Origin: Albula goreensis
Lineage: Eukaryota > Chordata > Actinopteri > Albuliformes > Albulidae
Assembly (NCBI GenBank): GCA_022829145.1
Contig: CM040741.1
Location: forward strand, 50,190,180 to 50,254,179
Reading direction: 5' to 3'
Length of the DNA stretch: 64,000 nt
A model generated the notes under the pieces. It saw only the letters and a list, made by a program, of their open reading frames with translations. It did no database searches and was not told the DNA's origin. The number at the start of each line of letters is the position of its first letter. Positions within the stretch are counted from its first letter, which is position 1. Below, one piece after another: positions 1 to 12,049 of the stretch. The translations under genes and the position numbers were made by a program.

Positions 1-1151
1 TCGGACCCCTTTGAATGTGAGAAGGGGAGTGACATCCTCAGTGTAGTAAGGAACATCCACACTGGCTTTTCTGTATTTCAGGGTGCATGTGTCCCAAATG
101 GGACAGGGGTCCAGGGTACTGATCAGCTACATTCCTCTCAACGTCAGTGTGGTGGACAGGTTGCAGAGGAAGAGCAGAGTACCTTGGAGAGCCACCAGGA
201 GGACCAAAGAAGCGCGCTGGGCAGTTGTGGCAATGTGCCCCTCTTTCATTGGTTTTCTTTTTTATCTGGGGATGTAGGACAGATGTAAGTCCTGCCACAG
301 CAATGCTTTCATTTTTTAACTGTCTTTCCCTTCGATGGCCAAGAGCAGTTCCCCCAAAGCATGGATGAGTGCAGAAATGGGCTAGAGTGCGGAGTAAACC
401 TGCAGTGGTCAATGCGTGTGCTTTGTGCAGGGGTTAGCCTTAACTGTGTGTTATCTCTCAGATAGGTGACTTATGTTGCTCAGCAATGTCAATGCCTGGG
501 CTGAAGATTGCTTGATACCAATGACTCAGGGATGTCATCATTTGTCTCGCTGAGCCTTCTTTACTCTTATTGTGGATACCAACAGTGGATGAGAGAGAGT
601 CATGGGTATTCCACGTGTGGTGTGTGATGGGGGGGTGGGGGGTGGGGGGTGTGAAATGAATAAAAACAGTGGGGTGTTTGTGTGTCTCTGCTGCTGTCAT
701 TATAGTACACACAAATAGATCACAGCGCAGTAAATGAGTATCCAGCCAAAAATAGTGCAGAGTGTATTCTTTCAAGAGATAAAAATGCATTATGCAGTAA
801 GCATAAATCGTACCGCCAATAAGAAAGGACTTAAAGGCTTATTTATAGCAGACAGGAGACTGGACACTTTGGATTCTGTAAAAATAACTTCTCAGTTTGA
901 ATTCCTCCACCAACACAGTCAAATCTTCATTTGGAGATTTGATACCTGAACATTACACTGACTTTGTGTTTTGCTGACATCATAGGCAATATATGCCTAA
1001 GGTATAGTGTCTACAATGTGACAAACAGTGAACACTATTTGCCATGTGAATGAAGGAGTCACGTGTGCAATCGTTTTCCTGCTAAATCGATGGAAGAAGT
1101 TTGCTTGGTGGGGCTGGTAATATCAATTCAATTGGGGAAAAGGAGAAAATG
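1..1151. other. Intergenic stretch
   Basis: No supported gene. Two details stand out: a G-rich tract at 629-649 made of runs of 7, 6 and 6 G separated by single T, and an open stretch at 81-282 between a good acceptor (TTTCTGTATTTCAG) and a possible donor (AT|GTAAGT). The translation of that stretch matches no family I recognise, so it is not called as an exon. Confidence 0.6.
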
Positions 1152-1358
1152 TCCTGTGCTCACCTTGGGGGGCTGCTATAGGTCATCTTGTCCATCTGAA
1201 CAGTGTGTTTCCACCATGTCCTTAGTTCATCTCCCGGAGTGCAGGGATATTGTAGAAGTTGGGATATCTCTTGGGCCATGCAGGGTGAAGCTGGACTTTG
1301 AAACCCGGATTGTTTCTGTTTCCGTTGGTTAGCATTATTCCCCAGATTCACCCTCCCA
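1152..1358. repeat. Direct repeat, copy 1 (about 0.2 kb)
   Basis: A segment starting TCCTGTGCTC and running past CCGTTGGTTA recurs almost unchanged at 2344-2518. Within the shared core only a few substitutions are seen. Copy 1 keeps about 14 bases (TTGTCCATCTGAAC) that copy 2 lacks, and about 20 bases after GTTGGTTA that copy 2 also lacks. Both copies can be read as the same short peptide frame (MSLVHLPECRDIVEV...), but nothing shows that it is translated. The repeat family is not recognised. It could be a recent segmental duplication or two copies of a mobile repeat. Confidence 0.85.
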
Positions 1359-2343
1359 CACTCTGGCTCTAAAAATTGAGACATCAAAGCCACGACCAAG
1401 GAAGAAAAGAACCCGCGGCAGACATGAGGAGAGAAGGAGGGACGCCGTGGAGGCTGAGTGTATTTGCATATTGTCTTTGTTTGAAAAGCCTCTGCTTCGT
1501 CAAGAGCCTCCAACTTGCCTCACAGACGAAGAATGCTCCCTCTCCTTGCTCTTAATTAGTTTCTTAATTAGCAGAGTGCTTTTAAACTGCACTAATAGTA
1601 CATGGCTTTCAGATGCATGGGGGATGAATATGCATTGTGTGACAAAGAGCTACTGATGAACTGGTCATATTTTTTGTGTTGATGATTTTTCTGTTGTTTG
1701 TGAATGCTGGCTGAACTGAACAAGCGAAAAGAATAAGTAGCAAACCGTGAAATGTGACGTACATTCCTTCAGAAATGGCTATTGTACTTAAGATGAATGC
1801 CTTTCTGTTCACACAACCCTTTGGCTGATGGTCTCATTTCCTGTGCTCTCTGCTATTGTGGCTATTGTAAATGGGCAGACTGGAGTCCTTGCTGTGATGA
1901 TGAAGGTTTTGATAAAAAGGTCTGATGATATGTCATACATGGTCTGAACACAGCACTGAGGTTTGCTTCCCCTTTATTTTCTCTGTGTAGAGACTGAAGC
2001 TGGTCCCCAGGCTCTGCCTCCATCCATTCAACAGTGTGACTTAATTGAGCTGTGTTCAATACACTATGAGATTGCACTGTAATTCTACTCCCATATGCTT
2101 TTATTGTTGCACTATGTGCCTGAATGTTTTTTTCTAGGTTATTTTATCATTGATATTCTACATGTTCTGCACCTATTACTGCTATCTTTCCCCTGCGATG
2201 TGAGAATATTCCTCATTAACTGTGTAATGAGTTGTTTTGGATAAGAGGGTTCATGATCAAAAAGCACAGTAGTTCAATAGTTTCACCAAGCTACACCCCA
2301 CATGCTCCAAACCAGCATAAACATTTACCCTAAAGCCTCCCAT
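1359..2343. other. Intergenic stretch with one motif-dense block
   Basis: No gene seen. The part at about 1440-1600 has an octamer-like ATTTGCAT, a SOX-type CTTTGTT five bases further on, and two nearby TTAATTAG homeodomain-type cores. It is treated separately as a possible regulatory element. The rest is ordinary AT-rich sequence. Confidence 0.5.
1440..1600. promoter_or_regulatory. Candidate conserved non-coding element
   Basis: Seen: ATTTGCAT (POU octamer in reverse), then CTTTGTT (SOX core) after five bases, then AATTAG and TTAATTAG cores, in a stretch with no plausible reading frame. Such clusters are common in vertebrate developmental enhancers. Conservation cannot be tested here, so this rests on motif density alone. 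Confidence 0.25.
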
Positions 2344-2518
2344 TCCTGTGCTCATCGTGGGGGGCTGCTATAGGTCATCAGTGTGTTTCCACCATGTCCT
2401 TAGTTCATCTCCCGGAGTGCAGAGATATTGTAGAAGTTGGGATATCTCTTGGGCCATGCGGGGTGAAGCTGGACTTTGAAACCCGGATTGTTTCTGTTTC
2501 CGTTGGTTACCCTCCCAT
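2344..2518. repeat. Direct repeat, copy 2
   Basis: Second copy of the segment at 1152-1358, in the same orientation and about 1.19 kb downstream. It is shorter because of two deletions of about 14 and 20 bases. The core of about 150 bases is nearly identical, which suggests either recent duplication or selection. Confidence 0.85.
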
Positions 2519-4814
2519 CCCCAACCTCAAAATTCAACTCCTGACAATTGTCATATTCAAAAAAACCTATATACAGCCTATTAATATGCTGTGTTTACAT
2601 AAACATGGGATATTTTATTTACTGTTGCCGATTACCAAGTGGGAGTGTTTGCCCTCTGCAGGACTACCAGACTGCAATGGGAATTAAAGACTGCTAACTA
2701 TATTGATTCCAGAGCAGTTGGTTTCCCAAATTAACTCACATGCTCCACAATTGTACGTCCCCTGCTATGTGCTCTGCTTTCCTCTCTGTTCTGTGTGGTT
2801 AAAGACTTACATGTTTAATGCTAATAGCAGTTGTGGTCAGTGGGTAAGCAGCCTAAAATGCATGACTGAGTCAGGGATCCTGGTATCCATTATGGAGAAA
2901 AGTTCTCCCAATCTTAGTACAGGGAATATCTTTGGGTATAACATGTACTTTTTAAAACTATATACAATTTAATAATGTGTATGCAGTCAAAATCCTCTAA
3001 GATGTATTGTATGGGCAATTATGTGCAGTGTCATGATGAATATTTTACTGGTTGTCAGCACTTAAAATCTCTGTAACACTGAAAATTTCATGATAAGCCT
3101 GGTGGAACTGTCACATGTACTGCTGTATTTGCTTATTTCCCCTATGCGGTCACTTTTGAAGCAACTGAACATTTTTAAGGGAAGCAAAAAAACTGTGGAG
3201 ACTGATGCATTGTGCACTTTAATGCCAAATTATTCTCTGGCGCAGCACTGAAACTCCAACACTCCCAGATACTCTCAAACTCTTAAAACTGCAACAACTC
3301 TGTATTTTCTGTTAGCATCCATTAAGCATTATAAACGAGGGTTGCATTTTCTTCGTCTCATGAAGAACTTTATGGACTCTGTGGATGCTGAAGCTGACAA
3401 AAAACTAACTTTATGAACAACTTCAAGTTAAAAAAAGTGCATTATGTTCGGACTGAATCTGGAGTTCCTTTAAAACACTGATGTAAAACTGGCATGATTG
3501 CTTTTACCACTGGCTAAACTGTACAGCATGTGCCCCAGCAGAATAGGCCTGCCAGCCAGGACTCCTTATCTGATATATAACTGCAGGTAATACTGAACTC
3601 AGGACGTCTGGAGGGTTAACGGCCTCACTACACTCTATTGTCAACTCACTAATGTCTGCACAGACTAGTTGTTTTAACACTCTTTCAGTTTGTGCTATAG
3701 AGTTTATTCATTCAACATCAGGGTGGCTCTAGGCAAATTAGTTTTGCTTTCTTCTGAGACTGGTGATTTGGTTGTATGGCAACTGCAAGAAATACAGAGA
3801 TTGTGACTGAGAAGACTGTATGTGCTGCCACTCAAAAGAGAAATCAGAATGGAGGGGGAGATCACAATGATTGTTACATCTATGAACATGATAGAACATG
3901 AACATGATGCATTTTATGCACTTTCAAATGTCTGCTGATCAGTTTGATGATCTTGCATATTGTTTGCCTGTGTTTATAAGTCCTCAACTCTGCTAGGTAA
4001 ACTTCCTGTTTCAATCAAAGCCCCTCACGCGGCCTAGGTCCAATAAATATCCTTGCCCACCACCAAAAGGTGACCAATCAACACTGAGTTCTCTGAGACA
4101 GTTTGAGAAGCACTCAATTTTGGCCTCTGCACAACCTGCCTGAAAAACCCCTGTTGTTCAACCTAGTCAAATAAAAATGTACACAAATGACATCATAATA
4201 TACGTGCAAACCAGCCGATGTCTGTTCAGCATGGGTAACTAGTCTGATACTGTCAATACTGTCAATGTCCCCTAACCCAATATTGCTGGAGAAACACAGA
4301 ACTATTGGTTTTCATTGCTATTCAGAACAGAACTGTCAGACAAGAATGCATTGCATGCCTGCAAGAATACAACATCAGTATTTCCCCAAATTATCCAAAC
4401 CCCAACCCACATACTGAGTTGAACTGTTTCAATGTGTTCCACCCCTGCTGAAATAAGAAACTCAGTTTCTTACAACTCTAGCTCTTTAGTTCTTCATTCA
4501 ACTAAAAAAACACAGATCAGGCAGCTTTAACTGCCAATTCAGTCTCTCAACAGACTCTTGACTCTCTGTAAGGGCAGAAGCATTCAACTCCAGGGGTTGT
4601 TTGTTCACATTTTGGTTAAGTACATCACACATTCCATATCCTGACACACTGGATGTGATAAACTTCAAAACAAGCTCTTCTCAGGAACATCAAAATCAGA
4701 AATCACATCACCTGACACATTAGTGGACATTTCAGTACTGAGCAGTTGATTCACATTGTCTTTTTCTCATTTTTCCACACACTGTCACTAAGTGTGTAAG
4801 AGGATCCAAGACCT
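2519..4814. other. Intergenic stretch, nothing recognised
   Basis: AT-rich sequence with only chance short frames. No exon, RNA gene or complete repeat is recognisable. The last few hundred bases lie next to the Ty3/Gypsy relic and may contain its missing 3' end, but no LTR could be identified. Confidence 0.5.
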
Positions 4815-5640
4815 TCACAGTGCTACCTGGTAGCCATTTGACACCGTCCCCTCCCCTCCCCTGTAGTTCCGAACCAAAACGTGTTGTTTAGGCTGGAAGT
4901 GTCTAACATGCTCCAGCCTGTCAGCTTGTTTGGGCTGCTGGGCGCCCTCTTTCTGCTGCATAACCTCAGTAAAGCTGGGTTTCATGAGGGACAACCTAGT
5001 TCTGGATTCACGCTTTATGAACAACTCTTGAAGAGTTTTCCCTGTAGTAGACTATGGTGTGCTTCTTTCTCAGAGAAGGAAATTCTGGATACAGTGCATC
5101 AAAACTCATGTTCAAACTCTTACCCTTCTCAGATGCCCTTTTACGATTCTGTACTAGATGTTCTGCAGCGCCAGTATAGGCTGGATGATGTGGAGAACTC
5201 CTAATATGCTTTACCCCATTGTTCTGCTAGAATTTCTGAAATTCAGTAGAAATGAATTGAGGACCATTCTTCGATATTACTTCATCTGGCAGACCCCAGG
5301 ATGCAAAGTATCCCCGTAACACTTAAATCACTTTGTCAGCTGTGGTACTGGACATGAGCACAACTTCAGGCCAGCCCAAGTAACTATCAGTAACTACTAG
5401 AAAATTATGCTTCCCCTTTTGTGCAAAATCCTAGTGCATTCTCTGCAAAGTTCGGTTAGGCCAGCTCCAATAATGCACAGGAGCTGTGGCTGGCTGATTC
5501 CTATCCAATTTGCATGTCTGACAAGTACAAACAACTGCTTCTATGTTCGCATCCAAATTACCCACCAACAATGGCTGCACGCCAAAGCCTTCATCTTTAC
5601 CATTCCCTGGTGATTGCTGTGCAACTCCTCCAACATCTGC
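4815..5640 (-). pseudogene. Decayed Ty3/Gypsy integrase
   Basis: The integrase would insert element cDNA into the genome. The minus strand shows integrase-core wording in broken frames: a WPEV-type motif, then a FASWGLPDEVIS-like stretch with N-G-P-Q-F, then a His-Pro-containing segment. A C-terminal piece at 4815-5024 has RLSLMKPS and the VLVRNYRGG motif typical of Gypsy integrase tails. Internal stops and frame changes show that it is not functional. It lies downstream of the RNase H piece, as expected for ordinary Ty3/Gypsy pol. Confidence 0.75.
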
Positions 5641-5812
5641 GGTCTTAACCCTGGTGGTATGATCACCCTAAATCCCCACATTAGGTAATCAGATTCCAGA
5701 TTGTCAGTTCTGTGTTTATAGAGTAAGGCTCACATAGATTGGCTATCCATTAAAAGTTAAGTGTTTCACTTTCTGTAACACTGCATCTGACTTTGTTTGT
5801 TTTGCAATTTCT

Positions 5813-6330
5813 TCAGCAGAGCCGCAAGTGAGACAATGCATCGGCATCGCCATGTTGCAAGGACGGCTTGTACTGTATCTCATATTGATAAGCAGCTAAA
5901 ATCAGAGACCATCTCTGCAGTCTTGCTGTGGCTAGTGTAGGAACGCCTGTTTTAAGTCCAAAGGTCTTCACTAGGGGTTTATGATCAGTGGACAGCATGA
6001 ATTTATGCCTGTACTCATTTAAAGTTGGTTACCCCAAAAATGATACCAAGCACCTCCTTCTCTATTTATGAATAGTTTACCTCAGACTTAGATAGGCTTC
6101 CTGTACCATCAGGGAACTGATGTGATATATACGTGTCCCCACTCTGTACGGACTTACAAGCAAGGATTACTGGCAGTTTTGAGTTGTAATGAGTTAATAC
6201 TGGTGCGCAAGAGAGCTATGCTTTAGTATGCTCAAATGCAGCCTGGCATTCATCTGTCCATCTCCACTCTTTCTCTTTGTGTAACAACTCTGTCATAGGC
6301 TAATTGTCACTTGACAGGTCGAGTATGAAT
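5813..6330 (-). pseudogene. Decayed Ty3/Gypsy connection domain and RNase H
   Basis: RNase H removes the RNA strand during reverse transcription. The clearest part is 5813-5998, minus strand, with STDHKPLV, ARLQRW and the DADALSHL end motif. Upstream, broken frames show the WTDECQAAFEH connection wording and a LSKSEVNYS segment. The frame is interrupted several times. It sits between the RT and integrase pieces of the same relic. Confidence 0.8.
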
Positions 6331-6449
6331 TTTCCACAGTAATTCGGCATGCTAGGAATGACTTTAACTCTGTCACATTCATTGGCAAAGGTGCTTTGTC
6401 AATTGCTTTGATTTTCTCTTTGGACGGGGTGTTCAGGTAGTCCTGTGGT

Positions 6450-6935
6450 TCTTTTCATGTTATGAATATGCCATCAAGACAACACACGATGCCATCTAAG
6501 CCTTGCAACATCTGATCCATTGTATGCTGAAAGATTGCAGGTGCACTTGCAGCCCCATACTGTACCCATTTGCAAACATAGAGCCCATGCTTTGTGTTCA
6601 TGGTGTGGAAAGGCTTACTGTTCTCATCCAGCTTCAACTGTGTATATTCCTGTGTCGAATCAAGTTTAATGAATTGCCTTCCACCAGCAAGTGCAGAAAA
6701 CAAATCTTGTGTCTTAGGCAGTGGGTATTGGTCTACACTTATTGTCACTTTATAATTTCTGAATAGGGAACTGACACATCATGTTTTAGAATGCACACAA
6801 GAGGCACGGCCCCCTTGCTGTGCTGCACTGGGGATCTTATTCTCTGTTGCTTGAGTTCAATCAATGTTTTTTTCAACAGCCTCATGCAGTGCATATGGCA
6901 CTGGCCTTGCTTTGCAACTCATAGTGTGCTGGTTA
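6450..6935 (-). pseudogene. Decayed Ty3/Gypsy reverse transcriptase
   Basis: The minus strand at 6455-6748 encodes YPLPKTQDLF, FIKLDSTQEYTQL and SAPAIFQHTMDQMLQGLDG. The first catalytic aspartate (in KLD) is present, but the Y-x-D-D catalytic box reads CLDG, so polymerase activity would be lost even without the stops. Upstream pieces in other frames (SPVQHS, ARPVPYAL) extend the match to about 6935. The match to the family is strong and the inactivation is plain. Confidence 0.88.
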
Positions 6936-9049
6936 CACTGCTAATGTGAATGCATTTTATATTTTTTTCTTTATGTGACTCTCTCTCTTTCTCGTAATGC
7001 TCTATAAGTGGCCGGGAGGTTAATAATGAGAAGATCAAGAGAAATCGGGAATTGCTGAATCAGCCCGTTGAGACTCAGTGTAGCCATTAGATGCTGAGTT
7101 TACCTTCCCTCTGATTTCCAGATTACCCACAGAAGGACCAAAATTACTTCTTCCATTTTTTTAAAAGCAAACAGCTGCTATGGGGCGCTGGTGTGCAAAT
7201 TAAACTTAACTGATATGCAAATATAGCCTGTTCTGTGGGGTGGGGAGTTGTCTGTTTTGGATAAGACCCTTCTGGCTGTGACAAATCCAACTCCTCTGTT
7301 TTAATGGGTGTGCACTGAAAGAGTGGCCACACAGAACCCTCAAATCCTGGTCTGATGCATTCATGCAATTAAGAATCATCTCAAAATGGTTCATGCACAC
7401 CAGTTACTCATAGCGCAAGCAATATTGTTCCACAGCTTTGGCTCAGTGACTAGACTGTTAAGATCTTTTATTTTGTCTGTACAATCATAGCTTGGTATAT
7501 CCACTGTTAAAAAAACTGTGGAAAAGGAGTTTTCATTGAAAATATAAGTCACATGATTGTTGATTCATAAGTAAAATTACAGAAGCATTTACTGAGGCCA
7601 GAATGTCCCTGATGATATTCATAAAACCTCAGTCATACATCTCCAGTTTAAACTTTTCTTCAGTGAGATCATAAATTCAGAGATGACCAAATCTCAGAAA
7701 ACCAAAGGATTTATACAATTACGCATTTCTTTTGATATGTGTTCATAACAGCAATAAACGTACAGCCATACTTACAACTATAGCATTCTATGTCCAGTTA
7801 TATTGCCATGATAATATCAGGCCATATGTCAGGCAATGTTGGTATATTTTATGCTCAGTATATTTTGGTGGAGGTGATGGTTCAGCAAGTGTACTGTTTA
7901 AGAGGTGTGTCATTGTAAAATAACTTAAATGCATTAGACAGCTACAGGACATACATAGGCTCTGATATTAAATTTAAAAAAGTATCTGAGTGCTGATGAA
8001 TTGTGTTTTGTAATTGTTAACCATTATTTCACTATTGCTGCCATATTTTTGTAGCACCTCTTTTTGTTATCCCCCTGCAATTTCTCTTTGGTTTATTATA
8101 AGTACTGTATTATAAGGATGGTTAGACAAAGCAAGGAGGTCCTTTGTGTTTTGTGCAATAGCTAGTCTGCATTTGGTGTGAGACATGGTTAAAAATGCAG
8201 TGGATTTTCTCAACAAAACCCAATCTCTCATCTCAACGCTTACCCACCTTCTGCCACATTTTATTTAAAATATTCTCTTTGACCATTGTTTGGTATGGCA
8301 TATCTTTTTCTGAAAAAGGCATTTGTTATTTTGCAGGACACAAAGCCAAACAATTCAAGAATAAAAAGCCACCCTTGTTTGGTCTTGAAATATTATTTGT
8401 GAAAATGAGAAAAGCTGTGCACTGGATTTCTTTTCCAGCAAATTTGTATGTCGGGTCATAGTTCTGTGCCGGCAAGCGTGATGCAGTCAATAGGATCTGT
8501 TCTACTGCTGGAACCATTTGCTTTCCTGCTGATTTGAATGCTGTGAACAGTCTCTGTTTTTCTAAGAGCAGCTTTCAAAACAAAACCACACTCCATCTGA
8601 GCAGGTCAATACGCCTCACTGGAAAACTAATTTAGCTTCAGCTGGTCAGTCTCAGATTGGAAATCATACCCCAGCTCTTGACTGTTTTGGTTCATAGTAC
8701 AGAGCCAAATTCCATATATTTATTATTTCAATTTGTTTGTTTTTATGCAAGGCTGAATAGACCTGATATAACCTTCTGAGTAAGACAGCATTATAGAAAT
8801 GAGGAAGCAAAAACATGTTTATAATATGTATAATATGTATGTCCTAAAACTATTTCCTTGTTCATACATGTTCTGTCATTTCACTGAACATTAAACATAA
8901 CATTTTATACTTTGAAAAAAATGTGAAATGGCATTTCACCTTTCCTTCCCAGTTTTCCCTAAAACTGTGTATATGATTCACAAAGTCACAAAATGATGTA
9001 TTTTTACATAATGCCCTCTTCACACAGTGCTTTGCTTTAATCCAGAACA
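6936..9049. other. Intergenic stretch, nothing recognised
   Basis: AT-rich unique-looking sequence without a supported exon. Short frames here are neither long nor similar to known families. No LTR for the adjacent Gypsy relic could be picked out. Confidence 0.5.
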
Positions 9050-9260
9050 CATTCATGAATATAGACAAGTTGATTGACCCTCGTTCTTACCTAATCATTA
9101 CTCATATCGTAAGGCCCTAAATAGCTTTGTTCACATAATGAATTTGATAGTAATTATTACCTTCTTGAGGAGGCATTATGCACTGAATGGCTTATTCACC
9201 TGATAATTATTGCACTCTCTGTAATTATGCACCCCCTGCATAGCTGTCTATAAAAAATCA
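9050..9260. promoter_or_regulatory. Candidate conserved non-coding element upstream of the TMEM132 gene
   Basis: Seen within about 200 bases: CTTTGTT (SOX core) close to ATAATGAAT (POU-like), then TAATTATTACC, TGATAATTATTGC and TAATTATGC (paired or homeodomain cores), with no open frame. It lies about 4.4 kb upstream of the first coding exon. The motif cluster suggests an enhancer, but that is inference. A 41-codon basic frame follows at 9315-9440 without other support. Confidence 0.3.
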
Positions 9261-12049
9261 GATGTGAACAGCCATAGGCTTTTGTGACCTATGCTCCACC
9301 CCAACCACTCAACCATGATGACAAGCAGAAGGATGATAATGAGCAAGGTGTCGGGCGATGCACGGAAGAGGTTGAGCAGGTCGAGACGTCACTCTCCCAT
9401 CAAAGGGAAAAGGTCCTTCTCCAGAACCGCTAAATGTTAATTACCTGACAAGACAAGCACTGCAACTGCAACAGGCTTGTACAGAAGGAGAAAAAAATGG
9501 AGAAAGAAAGAAACGGATGGGAGCAAGAAGCTGCAATGTGGTTATGAACATGTTTGAGGGCTGTTGATTTCAGTTTTGTTGATGTACATATTTAAATATC
9601 TAAGCATATAAAGAACACACAGAAGCCAATATGCAGGTGAGGCTGAGAGGCCCAGTCAGGGCTTTCAAGGACCCTCTCCAGACAAACTGAAACAGAACAC
9701 AGAACTTCTCTGGTGCATCAGAGACAGATCCATCCTGCTCTAATCCGTACAAAAGTTTTTACTTTTATTTGGCTATGTCACATCCTAGTTTTTGGGGTTA
9801 TCTTGATATAGAGCCTATGTTTATCACTATGACCTGGTTAGTTTCCTGCCCATCTGTCCCTGTCAGTGAGAGACAATTAGCAGTACCTTTTTGGCTGTGC
9901 TGGGAAGGGTCAAGGAGCTGGTGAGCCAACTGGGAAGGCGGGAACATAAGGGCTGTCTACCTTACCTGGAGGGGAGCACCCCTGCAGTGCCCATCCAGGC
10001 TACATGAGTCACTCTTCTCAACAACAGAAATGACTCAATTCAGTTACCCACAGTGCAGGGAACATAGAGTGGCAACATTAGAATGACTCATTGCAAGGTT
10101 ACCTTATAAACAGCTATAGTCCAAAAGAAAGTTAAGTGCTAATACACAGCAAGGTGAAGTTGTTTATTCAGCATGGTTTTGTTTAAGTCTACCCCTGCAA
10201 CACATTTAGTATGGCTTTCTTAAATAACCTTAATTACCTCTTAAATTAATTGTTCCAGACCCCAGTGAACACCAATTATGCTTGTCTTTTTCTAATACTA
10301 GTATATATAGCTGCTTATAATTTCAAATCCAAATCAGCATTCAATTAACAGTTCAATCAAGCCTCATTAATTGAGAGGTTGGCTGGAATGAAAAACAGTT
10401 AAACACTGAGGTATTGGATTTTCCACAAACACAGTGATAATGTATTGGAAGCAGAACCCAAAAATAAAATAAAGCACCTTTGGTGGCAGGAGGTATGGAC
10501 TTTTTTTTTTTTTTTAAAAAAGCTTTTGTGTATTATGTATTATCTCAGTATCTGTGGTCATGTAGCAACATGAGGTTTACTCTTATGATCAAACCCGTAG
10601 CATTGCATAGCTCTGACTTTGGCTAGACATGATTCATGTAGCAGAGTAGAGAGGACATTGTGTTCAGAGGATTCACTGGTAAATAATTTGCTGTCTGTAG
10701 AGACTCTAGTCTATGCACATTGATCTCCTTTCACTGGATTGAAAAACCATTTATATGGGTCAAATATTTGGTCAAGCTTTTCCATATTATGGAAAGAATA
10801 TCTAATAATAATGTTTTAATCTTTTTTTCTTGAATAAATAATTCATGTGTACTAACCCCCTCCCCCCACAACCATTTCACCCCAATGTTGTTCGTCTACA
10901 CCCTACACTTACAGATACTACATCTTTCTGTCCTGTCTACAGCTGTCCACAGGGGGGCACTGGTGGCTTTCTGGGGGATATTGTCTCTTGGGAAATAGAG
11001 GGGTGACTGCAACAGGTTAATAATTGGTGACTGCATGACTGTATCATTGATACGTTGTCCTCATCTGGCTGTTCTCTTTAGATTGATCTATGTAATTGCT
11101 TCCGAACATGAAAGTCTATCTTCCAAAGGGAAAGAGGAATGATATATATGCAGAGCGACAGACAAAACACTTCTGCTCCATGTCAAACCTTGCACAGGTG
11201 TCAGTAAAGTGCATTTCCCTAGATTAATATGCACAGCACAAAAATTCAAAAGAAATCGAGTTGATTCAATTTGCACTTTCTTAAAATCCCGCTGTGATTG
11301 CTGTTATGGCTGTTTTCACAGTATTCATTGACTTTTAAAAATGTCAAAACTGGAGCTTGTTTTTCCCTGACACCTTTGTCCACTCTTGGCTTGCTGAAGC
11401 AGATTGAATTAAATTATTAACCTGCTCATCACTAATTTCAAACCCATATCTGAAAGTGCTCTTGGCACCCTGTAGAAACTGACTGGCATCTTGATGGACC
11501 GCTGCTTAGATAAGACCTGTCATTTCTGATTGAAAGAGATTTTGGCCCAAAGACACTTCAGACAAATCATCTGACAGACATAGTGAAGATGAAGGGAAAA
11601 AACAGCACCATGCAAACATTTCTGTTCCATCAACACATTAAGAATATGTGATTCATGAATGTATATTCAAGATATTTTGAACATAATATTAATACAAGTG
11701 CCTTTTGTCTTATTCTCACCCTCAGCGACTTTCCTCATTCAGTGATTATCATCCAGTCTTCATCCATTTCTAAGAACTATACACTAAAATGTGAAAAAGC
11801 CTACTCATAATGAATACAGATTATGATAATGATTATGATAATGATGAGGTAGGACAGCGATTATATGATTTTCAAGTACAACTTAATACTATTAGCCCCC
11901 CAAACTGTGTATTTGAGATAATCAACGTTAAAATTGCAGGAACTTAAACAGATTATGGATCCTCAGACCATAAAGTCCCGTTCTTGGAAAATTGTACTAG
12001 GTGCTCAAGATGTTAATTAATGCATCTAAGGCAAACCTTACTGCAGAAT
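9261..12049. other. Intergenic stretch upstream of the TMEM132 promoter
   Basis: No supported gene. It contains a poly-T/poly-A tract at 10501-10520 and a small GATTATGATAAT tandem at about 11818-11842. Otherwise it is AT-rich unique-looking sequence. Confidence 0.5.

Larger units (their letters stand above)
4815..6935 (-). mobile_element. Ty3/Gypsy retrotransposon relic, RT-RNaseH-IN order
   Basis: Read on the minus strand, decayed pieces of one pol polyprotein follow the usual Ty3/Gypsy order: RT (about 6935-6450), connection and RNase H (about 6330-5813), and integrase (about 5640-4815). Many stops and frameshifts break the frame, so the copy is dead. Gag, protease and LTRs are not recognisable. 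Wording such as FIKLD, ASAPAIFQ and STDHKPLV places it among animal Gypsy elements of the mag/412-like broad type; the clade cannot be fixed by eye. Confidence 0.85.

Noticed and set aside
38..412. 124-codon open frame on the minus strand
   Set aside because: No family resemblance and no promoter or splice support; it overlaps a competing plus-strand open stretch.
9315..9440. 41-residue basic frame (MMTSRRMIMSKVSGDARKR...)
   Set aside because: The region has more CpG than its flanks, but a second frame is equally open, and there is no family match or splice site.
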